In this document: piece by piece, positions 1 through 7,794 of the stretch
Numbering within the stretch: the first letter of the stretch is position 1
How the letters are laid out: each line of letters opens with the position of its first letter
DNA from: an uncultured Clostridia bacterium
Lineage (GTDB): Bacteria; Bacillota; Clostridia; Christensenellales; UBA3700
DNA: 64,000 nt
NCBI GenBank assembly: GCA_947037025.1
Contig: CAMQSU010000001.1
Location: 47,522 to 111,521, forward strand
Reading direction: 5' to 3'
Program-made: the position numbers and the translations under genes
Notes under the pieces: model-generated
Told to the model about the DNA's origin: nothing
The model's input: only the letters and a program-made list of their open reading frames with translations
Databases searched by the model: none

Positions 1-1
1 T

Positions 2-1303
2 TGGGAGAATATCCAAAGCGCGCTTGATAAAAGAATCAAGGAAACAGGGCATAAAAACGCATATTTCCCTATGCTTATACCATATAGTTTCCTAACAAGA
101 GAGAAAAACCATATTGAGGGATTCGCACCAGAAGTAGCGCTAGTTACGCATTACGGAGAGGAGGAGCTAGCGGAGAAATTAGTCGTTAGACCTACAAGCG
201 AAACTATAATATGTGAAATGTATAAAAAGTGGATAAAGAGTTATCGTGACTTGCCAGTACTAATAAATCAGTGGGCAAACGTATTCCGTTGCGAAAAAAC
301 AACAAGACCATTTTTAAGAACAAGCGAGTTTTTATGGCAGGAAGGCCACACTTTGCACGCATCGCATGAGGAAGCATTAGGCGAAACTCTAAAGATGTTA
401 GGCGTGTATGAGGAGTTCATGAAAAACGTACTTGCAGTGCCAGTACTTACAGGTCGCAAGACAGATAAGGAAAAGTTTGCAGGAGCGAATGCGACATACA
501 GCATGGAAGCTATGATGCTAGACGGCAAAAGTTTACAAGCAGGTACTTCTCATGATTTAGGCACTAACTTTGCAAAAGGTTTCGAGATTAAGTACCTTGA
601 TAAAGATGGCGAACACAAGATGCCATTCCAAACAAGTTGGGGTGTATCAACAAGGCTAATCGGTGCATTAATCATGGCACATGGTGATCAGCGCGGGCTT
701 GCATTACCTCCAAGAGTTGCACCAATTCAAGCAATAGTAATCCCTATCGCATCACATAAAGAAGGCGTTATTGATAAAGCTGATGAGTTATACAATGAGC
801 TAATGAGTGCAGGTATCAGAGCAGATAGAGATTATACAGACAATTCTCCAGGTTGGAAGTTCAACGAGTGGGAGATGAAAGGTGTACCTCTAAGAGTCGA
901 GCAAGGGCCAAGGGATATTGAAGGCGGAGTCGTTCAAATTTTCCGTCGTGATACTTGCGAAAAGATGGAAGTATCAAGAGAAAACATTGCAGCAACTGTT
1001 GCAAGCTTGCTTGATGAAGTGCATGAAAACATGTATAATAAAGCGAAAAATTTCCTGGAAACTCATATCGAAATTGCAGCAACATTAGATGAGATGAAAG
1101 CAAGCCTTGACAACCAATGTTTTGTTAAAACAATGTGGTGTGGAGATGCAGAATGCGAGCTAAAAATAAAAGAGCTTTACCAAGCATCATCAAGAGTAAT
1201 GCCATTTGACCAAACTCCAGTTGGCACAAAATGCATCGTTTGCGGCAAAGAGCATACAAGCGAAAAACCATTAAAAACTATCTACTTTGCAAGAGCATAT
1301 TAA
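2..1303 (+). CDS. proS: Prolyl-tRNA synthetase, archaeal/eukaryotic-type (5' end outside window)
   Basis: Charges tRNA-Pro with proline in the cytoplasm. The reading frame is open from the first bases of the window, and the residues before the first ATG (71) match the family (WENIQ near the start, then GHKNAYFPM), so the true start lies upstream; about 433 residues are visible and roughly 40-50 are missing. Class II motif 2 is clear (FRCEKTTRPF, then RTSEFLWQEGHT), and the GTSHDLGTNFAKGF segment is typical. The C-terminal domain has paired cysteines (CGDAEC, CIVCGKE) and the gene ends in FARAY, the usual tyrosine end of the short ProRS type (about 480 aa) that lacks the bacterial editing insertion. 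This type is common in Clostridia and mollicutes. A control element upstream, if any, is not visible. Confidence 0.97.
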   Translation, partial: WENIQSALDKRIKETGHKNAYFPMLIPYSFLTREKNHIEGFAPEVALVTHYGEEELAEKLVVRPTSETIICEMYKKWIKSYRDLPVLINQWANVFRCEKTTRPFLRTSEFLWQEGHTLHASHEEALGETLKMLGVYEEFMKNVLAVPVLTGRKTDKEKFAGANATYSMEAMMLDGKSLQAGTSHDLGTNFAKGFEIKYLDKDGEHKMPFQTSWGVSTRLIGALIMAHGDQRGLALPPRVAPIQAIVIPIASHKEGVIDKADELYNELMSAGIRADRDYTDNSPGWKFNEWEMKGVPLRVEQGPRDIEGGVVQIFRRDTCEKMEVSRENIAATVASLLDEVHENMYNKAKNFLETHIEIAATLDEMKASLDNQCFVKTMWCGDAECELKIKELYQASSRVMPFDQTPVGTKCIVCGKEHTSEKPLKTIYFARAY

Positions 1304-1388
1304 TAGTAAAAAAATAAACAAAAAAGCAATCATTTTTTTTCTGTAAAAAGTGAAAATTATATTGCAAAAAATAAATCATATATTGATC

Positions 1389-1437
1389 AAAAAGCATAAT
1401 AAAAAGGACACCGTTTGGTGTCCTTTTTTTTGTATTA
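1389..1437. repeat. 49-bp direct repeat, copy 1 (contains a terminator)
   Basis: This 49-bp stretch starts AAAAAGCATAA and ends TTTTGTATTA. It recurs at 2516-2564 with only a small shift in an A/T run. The two copies flank the XRE pair and the small DUF6809-like gene. The second copy overlaps the last codons and stop of that small gene. Confidence 0.85.
1402..1431 (+). terminator. Rho-independent terminator after proS
   Basis: The stem AAAGGACACC / GGTGTCCTTT with a GTTT loop is followed by a run of T. It lies about 100 bp after the proS stop. On the other strand it could also stop transcription from the XRE gene at 1449. Confidence 0.9.
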
Positions 1438-1448
1438 TAAATAATAAA

Positions 1449-1721
1449 TTATACCTCTTTAATCAATGTTTTTATATTGTTTAATATTTCATGATAAGTA
1501 TCTGCGACTTTTTTGTTTTCGTAATTTTCGTCTACTCTACCAACTAAATAATCTAGCGATACGTTGAAGTGTTCTGCTAATGCAATAAGGATAACCATGT
1601 CAGGATTAGAAATTCCATTTTCATAATTTGACACAGATTGTTGATTAACGCCAATTGCAGTTGCTAGGTCGGATTGTTTCATCCCGATTAACTCGCGAAG
1701 ATATTTTATTCTATTGTTCAT
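1449..1721 (-). CDS. XRE-family transcriptional regulator (copy 1)
   Basis: A 90-aa protein that is almost entirely a HTH_3/XRE DNA-binding domain (residues 4-60), with the family signature Q-SVSNYENG followed by NPDMVILIALAEHFNVSLDYLVG. A short C-terminal tail (about 62-90) may help dimerise. The ribosome site is GGGGG in an unusual form. It is 90% identical to its neighbour at 1773-2045 and arose by tandem duplication with a 324-bp period. Six of the ten differences fall in residues 25-32, the second half of the helix-turn-helix, so the two probably bind different DNA. Its target is unknown; autoregulation or control of the divergent gene at 2246 is an inference. Confidence 0.9.
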   Translation of the reverse strand: MNNRIKYLRELIGMKQSDLATAIGVNQQSVSNYENGISNPDMVILIALAEHFNVSLDYLVGRVDENYENKKVADTYHEILNNIKTLIKEV

Positions 1722-1772
1722 AATGCCCCCGCGAATAAAAATATTTTAACACATTTTTTGATAAATAATAAA

Positions 1773-2045
1773 TTATACATCTTTAATTAATGTTTTTATT
1801 TTGTTTAATATTTCATGATAAGTATCTGCGACTTTTTTGTTTTCGTAATTTTCGTCTACTCTACCAACTAAATAATCTAGCGATACGTTGAAGTGTTCTG
1901 CTAATGCAATAAGGATAACCATGTCAGGGTTAGAAATTCCATTTTCATATCTTGAAATAGTTCTTTGGTCTATACCAATTGCAGTAGCTAGTTCAGATTG
2001 TTTCATCCCGCTTAACTCGCGAAGATATTTTATTCTGTTGTTCAT
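1773..2045 (-). CDS. XRE-family transcriptional regulator (copy 2)
   Basis: A 90-aa HTH_3/XRE regulator and paralogue of the gene just downstream (1449-1721). The recognition region here is DQRTISRYENG instead of NQQSVSNYENG, while residues 33-81 are identical in both proteins and 127 bp of DNA (1802-1928 against 1478-1604) match exactly. The start has a good GGAGG ribosome site. A promoter (TTATCA-17-TATAAT, 2067-2095) precedes it, divergent from the promoter of the small gene at 2246. Such short XRE proteins are often prophage- or toxin-antitoxin-type repressors, but no phage genes are present here. Confidence 0.9.
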   Translation of the reverse strand: MNNRIKYLRELSGMKQSELATAIGIDQRTISRYENGISNPDMVILIALAEHFNVSLDYLVGRVDENYENKKVADTYHEILNKIKTLIKDV

Positions 2046-2066
2046 AATACCTCCGTGAATAAAATT

Positions 2067-2095
2067 ATTATAACATATTTTTTAATAAATGATAA
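2067..2095 (-). promoter_or_regulatory. Promoter for XRE copy 2
   Basis: Read on the minus strand: -35 TTATCA (2090-2095), 17-bp spacer, -10 TATAAT (2067-2072), about 20 bp upstream of the XRE start. Confidence 0.6.
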
Positions 2096-2113
2096 GATTT
2101 CATATATAATAAG

Positions 2114-2142
2114 TTGACATACTCATATTTTGTTGCTATACT
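2114..2142 (+). promoter_or_regulatory. Promoter for the DUF6809-like gene
   Basis: TTGACA (2114-2119), 17-bp spacer, TATACT (2137-2142). It fires away from the XRE genes. The resulting leader is about 95 nt before the ATG at 2246. One copy of the ATATTTTGT motif sits inside the spacer. Confidence 0.75.
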
Positions 2143-2195
2143 TAATATATAAGGTAATTATCAACAAAATATCGCTAAATATACGCATATTTTGT
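2125..2195. promoter_or_regulatory. Three-copy ATATTTTGT motif, candidate operator
   Basis: The 9-mer ATATTTTGT occurs at 2125-2133 (between -35 and -10) and at 2187-2195, and inverted (ACAAAATAT) at 2164-2172. The last two form an inverted repeat with a 14-bp gap. The placement over and just after the promoter suggests a repressor site, most simply for one of the adjacent XRE proteins. Confidence 0.5.
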
Positions 2196-2245
2196 ATTGG
2201 TATATTTCTATATCTAGTAGTAATATGATTTAAGGAGTACTATTT

Positions 2246-2530
2246 ATGAAATCAAAAGCAATGCACAAGTTAATAATTCAAGAATTATATTACGGAAATT
2301 TCACCTTAGACTCTATAGAAATAAGCGCAGCGCAAACGAGATTAGTAGAAAAAATATTACACTTGAAAAAAAGATTAGAAGAAAAGTTAGATAAAAAGTC
2401 GATAAGATTACTTGCGGATTTTGTTGATGCTGTTGTTGATTTGAATAAAGAAAAGTCAAATATCGCATACAATGCAGGGTTATCAAAAGGATTAGACATT
2501 GCAAAACAAAACGATAAAAAGCATAAATAA
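2246..2530 (+). CDS. Small DUF6809-like protein
   Basis: A 94-aa, charged, mostly helical protein with no signal peptide or membrane segment. It begins with an ELYYGNFTLDSIE-type segment and has a helical centre (KILHLKKRLEEKL) and an ending LSKGLDIAKQ. The ELYYGN start and the helix-gap-helix layout match small Firmicutes proteins grouped as DUF6809, whose function is not known; I recall the family but cannot search. A good AAGGAG site precedes the ATG. It is divergent from the XRE pair, behind a promoter covered by a repeated motif. It may be the regulated target of those repressors (inference). The last codons are shared with the 49-bp repeat. Confidence 0.75.
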   Translation: MKSKAMHKLIIQELYYGNFTLDSIEISAAQTRLVEKILHLKKRLEEKLDKKSIRLLADFVDAVVDLNKEKSNIAYNAGLSKGLDIAKQNDKKHK

Positions 2531-2564
2531 AAGGACACCGTTTGGTGTCCTTTTTTTTGTATTA
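2516..2564. repeat. 49-bp direct repeat, copy 2 (contains a terminator)
   Basis: Near-exact copy of 1389-1437. It begins in the final lysine codons of the DUF6809-like gene and ends after its terminator. Confidence 0.85.
2531..2560. terminator. Bidirectional terminator between convergent genes
   Basis: The stem AAGGACACC / GGTGTCCTT has a T run on the plus side and a shorter T run on the minus side (TTTTATTT). It can serve both the gene at 2246 and the ClC gene that converges on it. Confidence 0.85.
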
Positions 2565-2583
2565 AAATTAATATTTTTTTCAA

Positions 2584-4440
2584 TTATTCATTAAGTAATT
2601 TTTCAAGATGTTTCTGCGTTTTATCAGGCTCATAAGTATCAACTTTTATTGTTAAAATATCACCTTCAAAAAGCAGAGTATCAGATGCTGGTATTATTAT
2701 AGAATTTTGTCTACTAATACTCTCTACAGTACATCTAGGCGGCCATAATATATCTCTTATAGTCTTTTTATCTGTAAATGACTTGCTAGCGATAGTTACA
2801 TCAAATACTATTAATTCATGTTTTTTATCTTTATATTCTGCTAGTAAATTATTTTCTAAAAGTGCATCATATAGTGCAGGACTTTTAAATAATTCTGCGA
2901 TAGTATATGCGATAATAACTGTAAAACCTGTATACATAAAACTATGTAGATCCCCAGTCACTTCTAGCACTAAAATAATTGCAGTTATAGGAGTTTTTAC
3001 ACAAGCTCCAAATAAAGCTGACATGCTAATTATAACAATTATATTATATAGTTCAGGGTCAAGTCCAGCTAGCAAAAATAATTCTCCAAATAATGCACCG
3101 ACTAGAGCGCCGAGTGATAATATGGGGGTAAACAATCCGCCCGTTGCGCCACTATTAAATGAAAACATTATAAGCCCAAGTTTGATGACAAACAAACTCA
3201 GTAGAGCGTCCCACGCAAATTCACGAGCGCCAACACTAATTATTAATTCGTGACCACCGCCAAGAGTTACAGGCCATGCAAGACCGACAGAGGCACACAC
3301 CAAAAATGCGAATACCAACTTTGCCCACTCAGGGATTTTTAAAAGTTTATTTATTTTTTTTTCAGAGTGCATTATAATCCAGTTAAATCCAACAGCAAGA
3401 AGACCGATAGCAATGCCCAAAATAACAAGCATCCAAATATTTGACATTGCAAATGACGCTGTGCCGCTATCAAAGCCAAACATAAATTCCGCCCCGCCCC
3501 AAAGGGAAGCAAGTAATCTAGATACTATTGTACCAGTAATTATAGAGCAGCTAGCACTTATCATAATCATAGGAGTAGTTCTTCTATGAACTTCTTCAAC
3601 GATAAAAATTATACCGGTAAGCGGTGCATTAAACGCAACTGCAAGACCAGTTCCGGCACCGGCGGACATTATGTAAGATGACCACGCCATGCGGCACTTC
3701 AGCAGTTCGCTTATTCCTTGAGCGGAAGTTGCACCAATCTGAATAGAAGGGCCTCCAGAACCAAGAGACAAACCACCAAAGTAAGATAATATTGATGATG
3801 ATAAAGTAGTTAGCAACACACGCAACCACCTAAAAGTTAAAAGACCACGAAGCACACCCACTGTTTTAGGTACGCCACTACCACGACCGTCCGGAGTGTG
3901 AGTGAGTAGAGCATGAGCAAGTAAAGCTAGAATTACCACTACAAATAATAGCAGCGGAACGTAAGCAGGATTTGCTCTAACTAGCGTGTAAATCCCGACT
4001 GACCAGTGAGAAAGCAGTGATGCAAATTTATTATAAGCCCCCACAAGCAGCCCTGTCACAATACCGACAATAACACTATACAGAATAACAGGGATAAGCA
4101 CATTTTTAAAATAACCTAAATGGTTTGTATCTTTACCTGTAATTTTAGATTTAACTTGCCTAAACTTATTTATTATGCAACTTTTGCCCATGTCAAGGTT
4201 GGTATTACTAATACCCTCGCCTAAATTATGTAAAACAATATCGGATGTATTATCAACAAGTTCATCAGGCTGATTATATCCGGCAATTTCATCAGTCAGA
4301 TTGTCATTATCAACAAGTTGATCAGGCTGATTATCATCATCGATAATTTTGTCATGACAAATACCGCTAGTGATATCACTAGCAGAAAATTCATTCACAA
4401 TTTCAGTATCAACTGACTTTTTTTCATCTTGTTTATTCAT
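2584..4440 (-). CDS. ClC-family chloride channel/transporter with TrkA-C domain
   Basis: A 618-aa membrane protein. Residues 1-105 are a hydrophilic acidic N-terminus with an imperfect repeat (NQPDQLVDN, NQPDELVDN). Residues 110-530 form the ClC core, and 540-618 a TrkA-C-like ligand-binding domain. Selectivity motifs are GRGSGVPK (185-192), GSGGPSIQIG (227-236) and GGLFTP. The internal proton-site region IVEEVHRR (280-287) is kept. The gating glutamate of GREGP (E148 in E. coli ClC) is glycine here (G229), so proton-coupled gating is probably altered; this may be a passive channel (inference). There is no clear ribosome site: the -10 ends 8 nt before the ATG, so the mRNA may be nearly leaderless. 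Confidence 0.93.
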   Translation of the reverse strand: MNKQDEKKSVDTEIVNEFSASDITSGICHDKIIDDDNQPDQLVDNDNLTDEIAGYNQPDELVDNTSDIVLHNLGEGISNTNLDMGKSCIINKFRQVKSKITGKDTNHLGYFKNVLIPVILYSVIVGIVTGLLVGAYNKFASLLSHWSVGIYTLVRANPAYVPLLLFVVVILALLAHALLTHTPDGRGSGVPKTVGVLRGLLTFRWLRVLLTTLSSSILSYFGGLSLGSGGPSIQIGATSAQGISELLKCRMAWSSYIMSAGAGTGLAVAFNAPLTGIIFIVEEVHRRTTPMIMISASCSIITGTIVSRLLASLWGGAEFMFGFDSGTASFAMSNIWMLVILGIAIGLLAVGFNWIIMHSEKKINKLLKIPEWAKLVFAFLVCASVGLAWPVTLGGGHELIISVGAREFAWDALLSLFVIKLGLIMFSFNSGATGGLFTPILSLGALVGALFGELFLLAGLDPELYNIIVIISMSALFGACVKTPITAIILVLEVTGDLHSFMYTGFTVIIAYTIAELFKSPALYDALLENNLLAEYKDKKHELIVFDVTIASKSFTDKKTIRDILWPPRCTVESISRQNSIIIPASDTLLFEGDILTIKVDTYEPDKTQKHLEKLLNE

Positions 4441-4448
4441 ATGTATGT

Positions 4449-4477
4449 AGTTTACCTTTTATTTAAATGAATGTCAA
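4449..4477 (-). promoter_or_regulatory. Promoter for the ClC gene
   Basis: On the minus strand: TTGACA (4472-4477), 17-bp spacer, TAAACT (4449-4454). The predicted RNA start is only 1-2 nt before the ATG at 4440. Confidence 0.55.
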
Positions 4478-4570
4478 TATATATTAATAAACTTTTTAAC
4501 TAAAGTGATAACATTTTGATAGTTTCATACATATATTGTAAGTATAAATACATAATATGGAGGGAATAGT

Positions 4571-5077
4571 ATGCATAATAATATGTTAATGGCTGATATG
4601 CCATACCCAGAGTTGGAAAATGAATGCCCAAGTGTGAGCGACGTTAGATGTATGATGGATTTGTTTGCAGGTGTAGAGAGTGAACTTACAGCAATAATTC
4701 AGTATATGTACCAAAGTTACATAGTCGGAGAGGATTCTGAGGAGTTTCATTTATTGTTAGAGCAAGTTGCGATGGCGGAGATGAAACATATGGAGTTATT
4801 AGGAGAGGCAATAGTTGCGTTTGGCGGCACGCCAGTGACGGGAGGCAACAGGCAGTTTTGGAATGGAGCGATGGTCAATTATACAAAAGATCCAATTGCA
4901 ATACTTGATACAAACATAAAGTTAGAGCAGCATGCGATTGACGGATACAACAAAGCGATTCGTTGCGTTGATAATTATTCACTAAAAGAGCTGTTTGAGC
5001 GCATAATTCTTGATGAAAAGATACACCTTGCAGCGTTCAAGGCGATGAAAGTAAAATTAATTGAGCGAAATTGCTAA
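4571..5077 (+). CDS. Ferritin-like diiron protein
   Basis: A 168-aa four-helix-bundle protein of the ferritin/rubrerythrin superfamily, probably cytoplasmic. Candidate metal ligands sit one set per helix: E38 (SELT), E70 and H73 (AEMKH), E119 (LEQHAI), and E149 and H152 (DEKIH). The N-terminal PYPELENECPSVSDV segment is typical of clostridial members annotated as bacterioferritin or manganese-catalase-like. Likely roles are oxidant defence or iron/manganese handling, which fits an anaerobe; the exact reaction cannot be told from sequence. It is a single gene with a good GGAGGG ribosome site. There is no C-terminal rubredoxin domain, so it is not a classical rubrerythrin. Confidence 0.8.
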   Translation: MHNNMLMADMPYPELENECPSVSDVRCMMDLFAGVESELTAIIQYMYQSYIVGEDSEEFHLLLEQVAMAEMKHMELLGEAIVAFGGTPVTGGNRQFWNGAMVNYTKDPIAILDTNIKLEQHAIDGYNKAIRCVDNYSLKELFERIILDEKIHLAAFKAMKVKLIERNC

Positions 5078-5104
5078 TTTAACATAAATTTTCCATCAAA
5101 ACAC

Positions 5105-5133
5105 TTGTTTTTATCTGAATAATGTGTTAGAAT
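5105..5133 (+). promoter_or_regulatory. Promoter for secG
   Basis: TTGTTT (5105-5110), 17-bp spacer, TAGAAT (5128-5133), with a TGT extended -10 just before it. Confidence 0.55.
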
Positions 5134-5166
5134 AATAGGGCAAAAGTTATTTGGAGGTAATGAGAA

Positions 5167-5466
5167 ATGAGTTTATTTAATTCGTTAATAGTGATGCTTG
5201 GGGCACTAGATTATACAGGTATTGCACTAGCTAAAAATATATTAGTTATATTTATGACGTTGCTAGCAATAGCCGTTATCGTTGTAGTACTAATGCAAAA
5301 AGGTACAAGCGGCAATATCGGAGCTATTGGCGGTGAGTCAGAAACTTATATGGGAAAGAATAAAGGTCATGACAAAGAGCGTACGCTTAAGATTGCAACA
5401 GCAGTGTTAGGTGGACTTATCGTTATATTGTCAATAATCTATTTCGTGTTAAATGTTGCAATTTAA
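5167..5466 (+). CDS. secG: Preprotein translocase subunit SecG
   Basis: A 99-aa inner-membrane subunit of the SecYEG export channel. There are two hydrophobic helices (about residues 18-42 and 76-98), separated by the conserved cytosolic loop VVVLMQKGTSGNIGAIGG followed by a lysine/glycine-rich stretch. The length is slightly above the usual 75-80 aa because of an extended N-terminus. The GGAGG site is 9 nt from the ATG; an ATG at 5160 is out of frame. It sits upstream of rnr and smpB, the common Firmicutes order secG-rnr-smpB, though a terminator separates it from rnr. Confidence 0.95.
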   Translation: MSLFNSLIVMLGALDYTGIALAKNILVIFMTLLAIAVIVVVLMQKGTSGNIGAIGGESETYMGKNKGHDKERTLKIATAVLGGLIVILSIIYFVLNVAI

Positions 5467-5484
5467 TATATTCTAGGATTAATA

Positions 5485-5521
5485 ACGACTGAATTCCACT
5501 CGGATTTCGGTCGTTTTTTTA
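5485..5521 (+). terminator. Terminator after secG
   Basis: The stem ACGACTGAA / TTCGGTCGT is followed by seven or more T. Confidence 0.85.
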
Positions 5522-5732
5522 TGTTTATGCAAAACAGCGTTGAACTGAGCTAAAATAAACATAATTGTGGTATCATGTGGTATTATATAGTATAGAAATA
5601 TTAATATAATACAATAATAATGTATTGAGCGAATGATTTCAGTCGATAATTCAATTACATTATAAATAGGCAGTGCTAAATCGGACAATTAATGTCAGCG
5701 GATGTACTATCGGTTAAAAAAGGATGAACAGA

Positions 5733-7793
5733 ATGAGTTTTATTTTCAAAATTACGGAAAAAATTGAAGGATTAAATATCCAAGGCGAATCGGCAAGAGA
5801 AATTGCTAAAAAACTTGATTTCTACACAAAGTTTGAGCTAGCAGAGCTTACAAAAGCGCTAGAAGAAATGGTTAGTGCAGGCAAGCTAGTAGAAAACAGA
5901 AGCGGCAAGTTTTTCAAAATCAATAGTACAAAACTATACAAAGGCGTGTTGCGCGGTAACAAGCGCGGCTTTGCATTCCTAATTCGTGAGGATGGCGGCG
6001 ATGATTTATTTATCCCACACAAAGGCATGAACACAGCAATGCATGCAGATACTGTAGAAGTTTCTATTGTAAACGGCGATGAAGGTCGAGTGGAAAATGT
6101 TTTAGAGCGTGGAATTACAAGAGTAGTCGGCGCATATCAAAAAAGTGCAGGATTTGGTTTTGTAATCGTAGACAATAACAATTATTTCTCTGATATATTT
6201 ATACCAAGAGGATACGATATCAATGCGGAAAATGGCACAAAAGTTATCGTAGAGATTGATAAATTTGGCGGAAAGAACCCATGCGGCAAAATTGTAGAAG
6301 TTATTGGCAAGGTCGGCGAAAAACAGTCGGACGTATTATCAATATTAAAATCACACGGTTTTGACAATATTTTCCCAGAGAACGTTGAAGCTGAAGCAAA
6401 TGCAATGAAAGCTAAGTACACAGATAATCGTACAAGTTACGTAGATATGATGACTTTTTCTATTGATGGCGATGATAGTAAGGATCTTGATGATGCTATA
6501 TCTATCTTAAAGTACAAAGGATTTTATAAACTTTATGTTCATATTGCGGATGTATCACATTATGTAGAGCAAGGAAGCATATTAGATATAGAGGCATTCA
6601 AAAGAGCGACAAGTGTATATTTCCCAGGAAGCGTGTATCCAATGTTGCCACCAGTATTAAGTAACGGACTATGCTCACTTAACGGTGGCGAAGATAGACT
6701 TACATTAACATGCGTTATGACAATTAACGAGAATGGCGAAGTTACGGAAAAAGAGTTAGTTAAAAGTATAATCAACAATGATTATGCAATGACATATAAA
6801 AACGTAACAAAAATTCTTGAAGGCGACGCGGAATTGCGTAAAAAATACGGTCCAGTAGTTCCTATGATAGAGGATGCACTTGCATTATCTAAAATATTGA
6901 ACGCTCGCCGTTGCAATAGAGGAAACATTAACTTTGACAGCAGAGAGAGCAAAATCATCATTGATGATGAAGGCAATGTAGCGGATATTCAAATATATCC
7001 ATATACTGTATCTAACGGAATGATTGAGGAGTTTATGCTAATTGCAAATGAAACTGTAGCAGAATACATGTGCAATCTAGAACTTCCATTTGTTTACCGA
7101 GTGCATGAAGTACCTGATTCAGAAAAAATCACAAACTTCAAAAAGTTTGTAGAAGGTTGCGGATTCCAATTACAACCAGGCAAAGTACATCCAAAAACAT
7201 TACAACAGCTTTTAGACGAAGTAAAAGGCAGCACAATGGAAGCAATTATCTCTAAGATAATGCTAAGAAGCATGCAAAAAGCCAAATATATGCCAGAGAA
7301 TTTAGGCCATTTCGGACTAGCAGCTGAGTATTACTGCCACTTCACATCACCAATTAGGCGTTACCCTGACTTGCAAATTCACAGAATCATCAAAGCGATG
7401 TTGGATGGCAAATTAGGAAGCTTACCAAAGCTAGCTAACTGGTGCAAGGAAGTATCTGAAGTGTCAAGTGAGCGTGAAAGGGCAAGCGAGCAAGCGGAGA
7501 GAAGCATCAAAGATTACTACAAAGCAGAGTTCATGATGAGGCATATTGGCGAGCAGTTTAAGGGTGTTGTTAGCGGAGTTGCAAACTTCGGTATATTCGT
7601 AGAGCTTGAAAATACTTGCGAAGGAATTGCAAGACTTGACAACTTACCAACAGACAAATATGAATTTTTAGAAAATAAATACCTATTAAAAGGGGACAGG
7701 TTGAGTTTCACTTTAGGACAAGACGTAAACATTGAAGTTATCGCTTGTGATATAGAGAATAGACGAGTTACATTCAAGGTATTAGAGGGGTAA
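5733..7793 (+). CDS. rnr: Ribonuclease R
   Basis: A 3'-to-5' exoribonuclease that degrades structured RNA and, with tmRNA/SmpB, the mRNAs of stalled ribosomes. Domains in order: winged-helix N-terminus (about 1-65), two cold-shock/OB domains (about 68-205), the RNB catalytic domain (about 235-560) with DGDDSKDLDDAI (near 244), and an S1 domain (from about 607). The acidic Mg2+-binding residues of the RNB motif are intact. The start is placed at ATG 5733 because the AAAAAAGG site (5716-5723) directly abuts the earlier ATG at 5724; this gives 686 aa. It lacks the lysine-rich C-terminal tail of E. coli RNase R. smpB follows after 1 nt, so the two are translated together. Confidence 0.95.
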   Translation: MSFIFKITEKIEGLNIQGESAREIAKKLDFYTKFELAELTKALEEMVSAGKLVENRSGKFFKINSTKLYKGVLRGNKRGFAFLIREDGGDDLFIPHKGMNTAMHADTVEVSIVNGDEGRVENVLERGITRVVGAYQKSAGFGFVIVDNNNYFSDIFIPRGYDINAENGTKVIVEIDKFGGKNPCGKIVEVIGKVGEKQSDVLSILKSHGFDNIFPENVEAEANAMKAKYTDNRTSYVDMMTFSIDGDDSKDLDDAISILKYKGFYKLYVHIADVSHYVEQGSILDIEAFKRATSVYFPGSVYPMLPPVLSNGLCSLNGGEDRLTLTCVMTINENGEVTEKELVKSIINNDYAMTYKNVTKILEGDAELRKKYGPVVPMIEDALALSKILNARRCNRGNINFDSRESKIIIDDEGNVADIQIYPYTVSNGMIEEFMLIANETVAEYMCNLELPFVYRVHEVPDSEKITNFKKFVEGCGFQLQPGKVHPKTLQQLLDEVKGSTMEAIISKIMLRSMQKAKYMPENLGHFGLAAEYYCHFTSPIRRYPDLQIHRIIKAMLDGKLGSLPKLANWCKEVSEVSSERERASEQAERSIKDYYKAEFMMRHIGEQFKGVVSGVANFGIFVELENTCEGIARLDNLPTDKYEFLENKYLLKGDRLSFTLGQDVNIEVIACDIENRRVTFKVLEG

Positions 7794-7794
7794 T

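Noticed and set aside
1389..2564. Insertion sequence or transposon
   Set aside because: Direct repeats are present but there is no transposase and no terminal inverted repeats.
2783..3253. Long plus-strand reading frame opposite the ClC gene
   Set aside because: It is antisense to a clearly conserved gene, has no ribosome site, and its protein is low in recognisable structure.
4441..4570. Possible fluoride riboswitch upstream of the ClC gene
   Set aside because: The conserved fluoride-aptamer sequences are missing and the predicted mRNA starts next to the ATG, leaving no leader.
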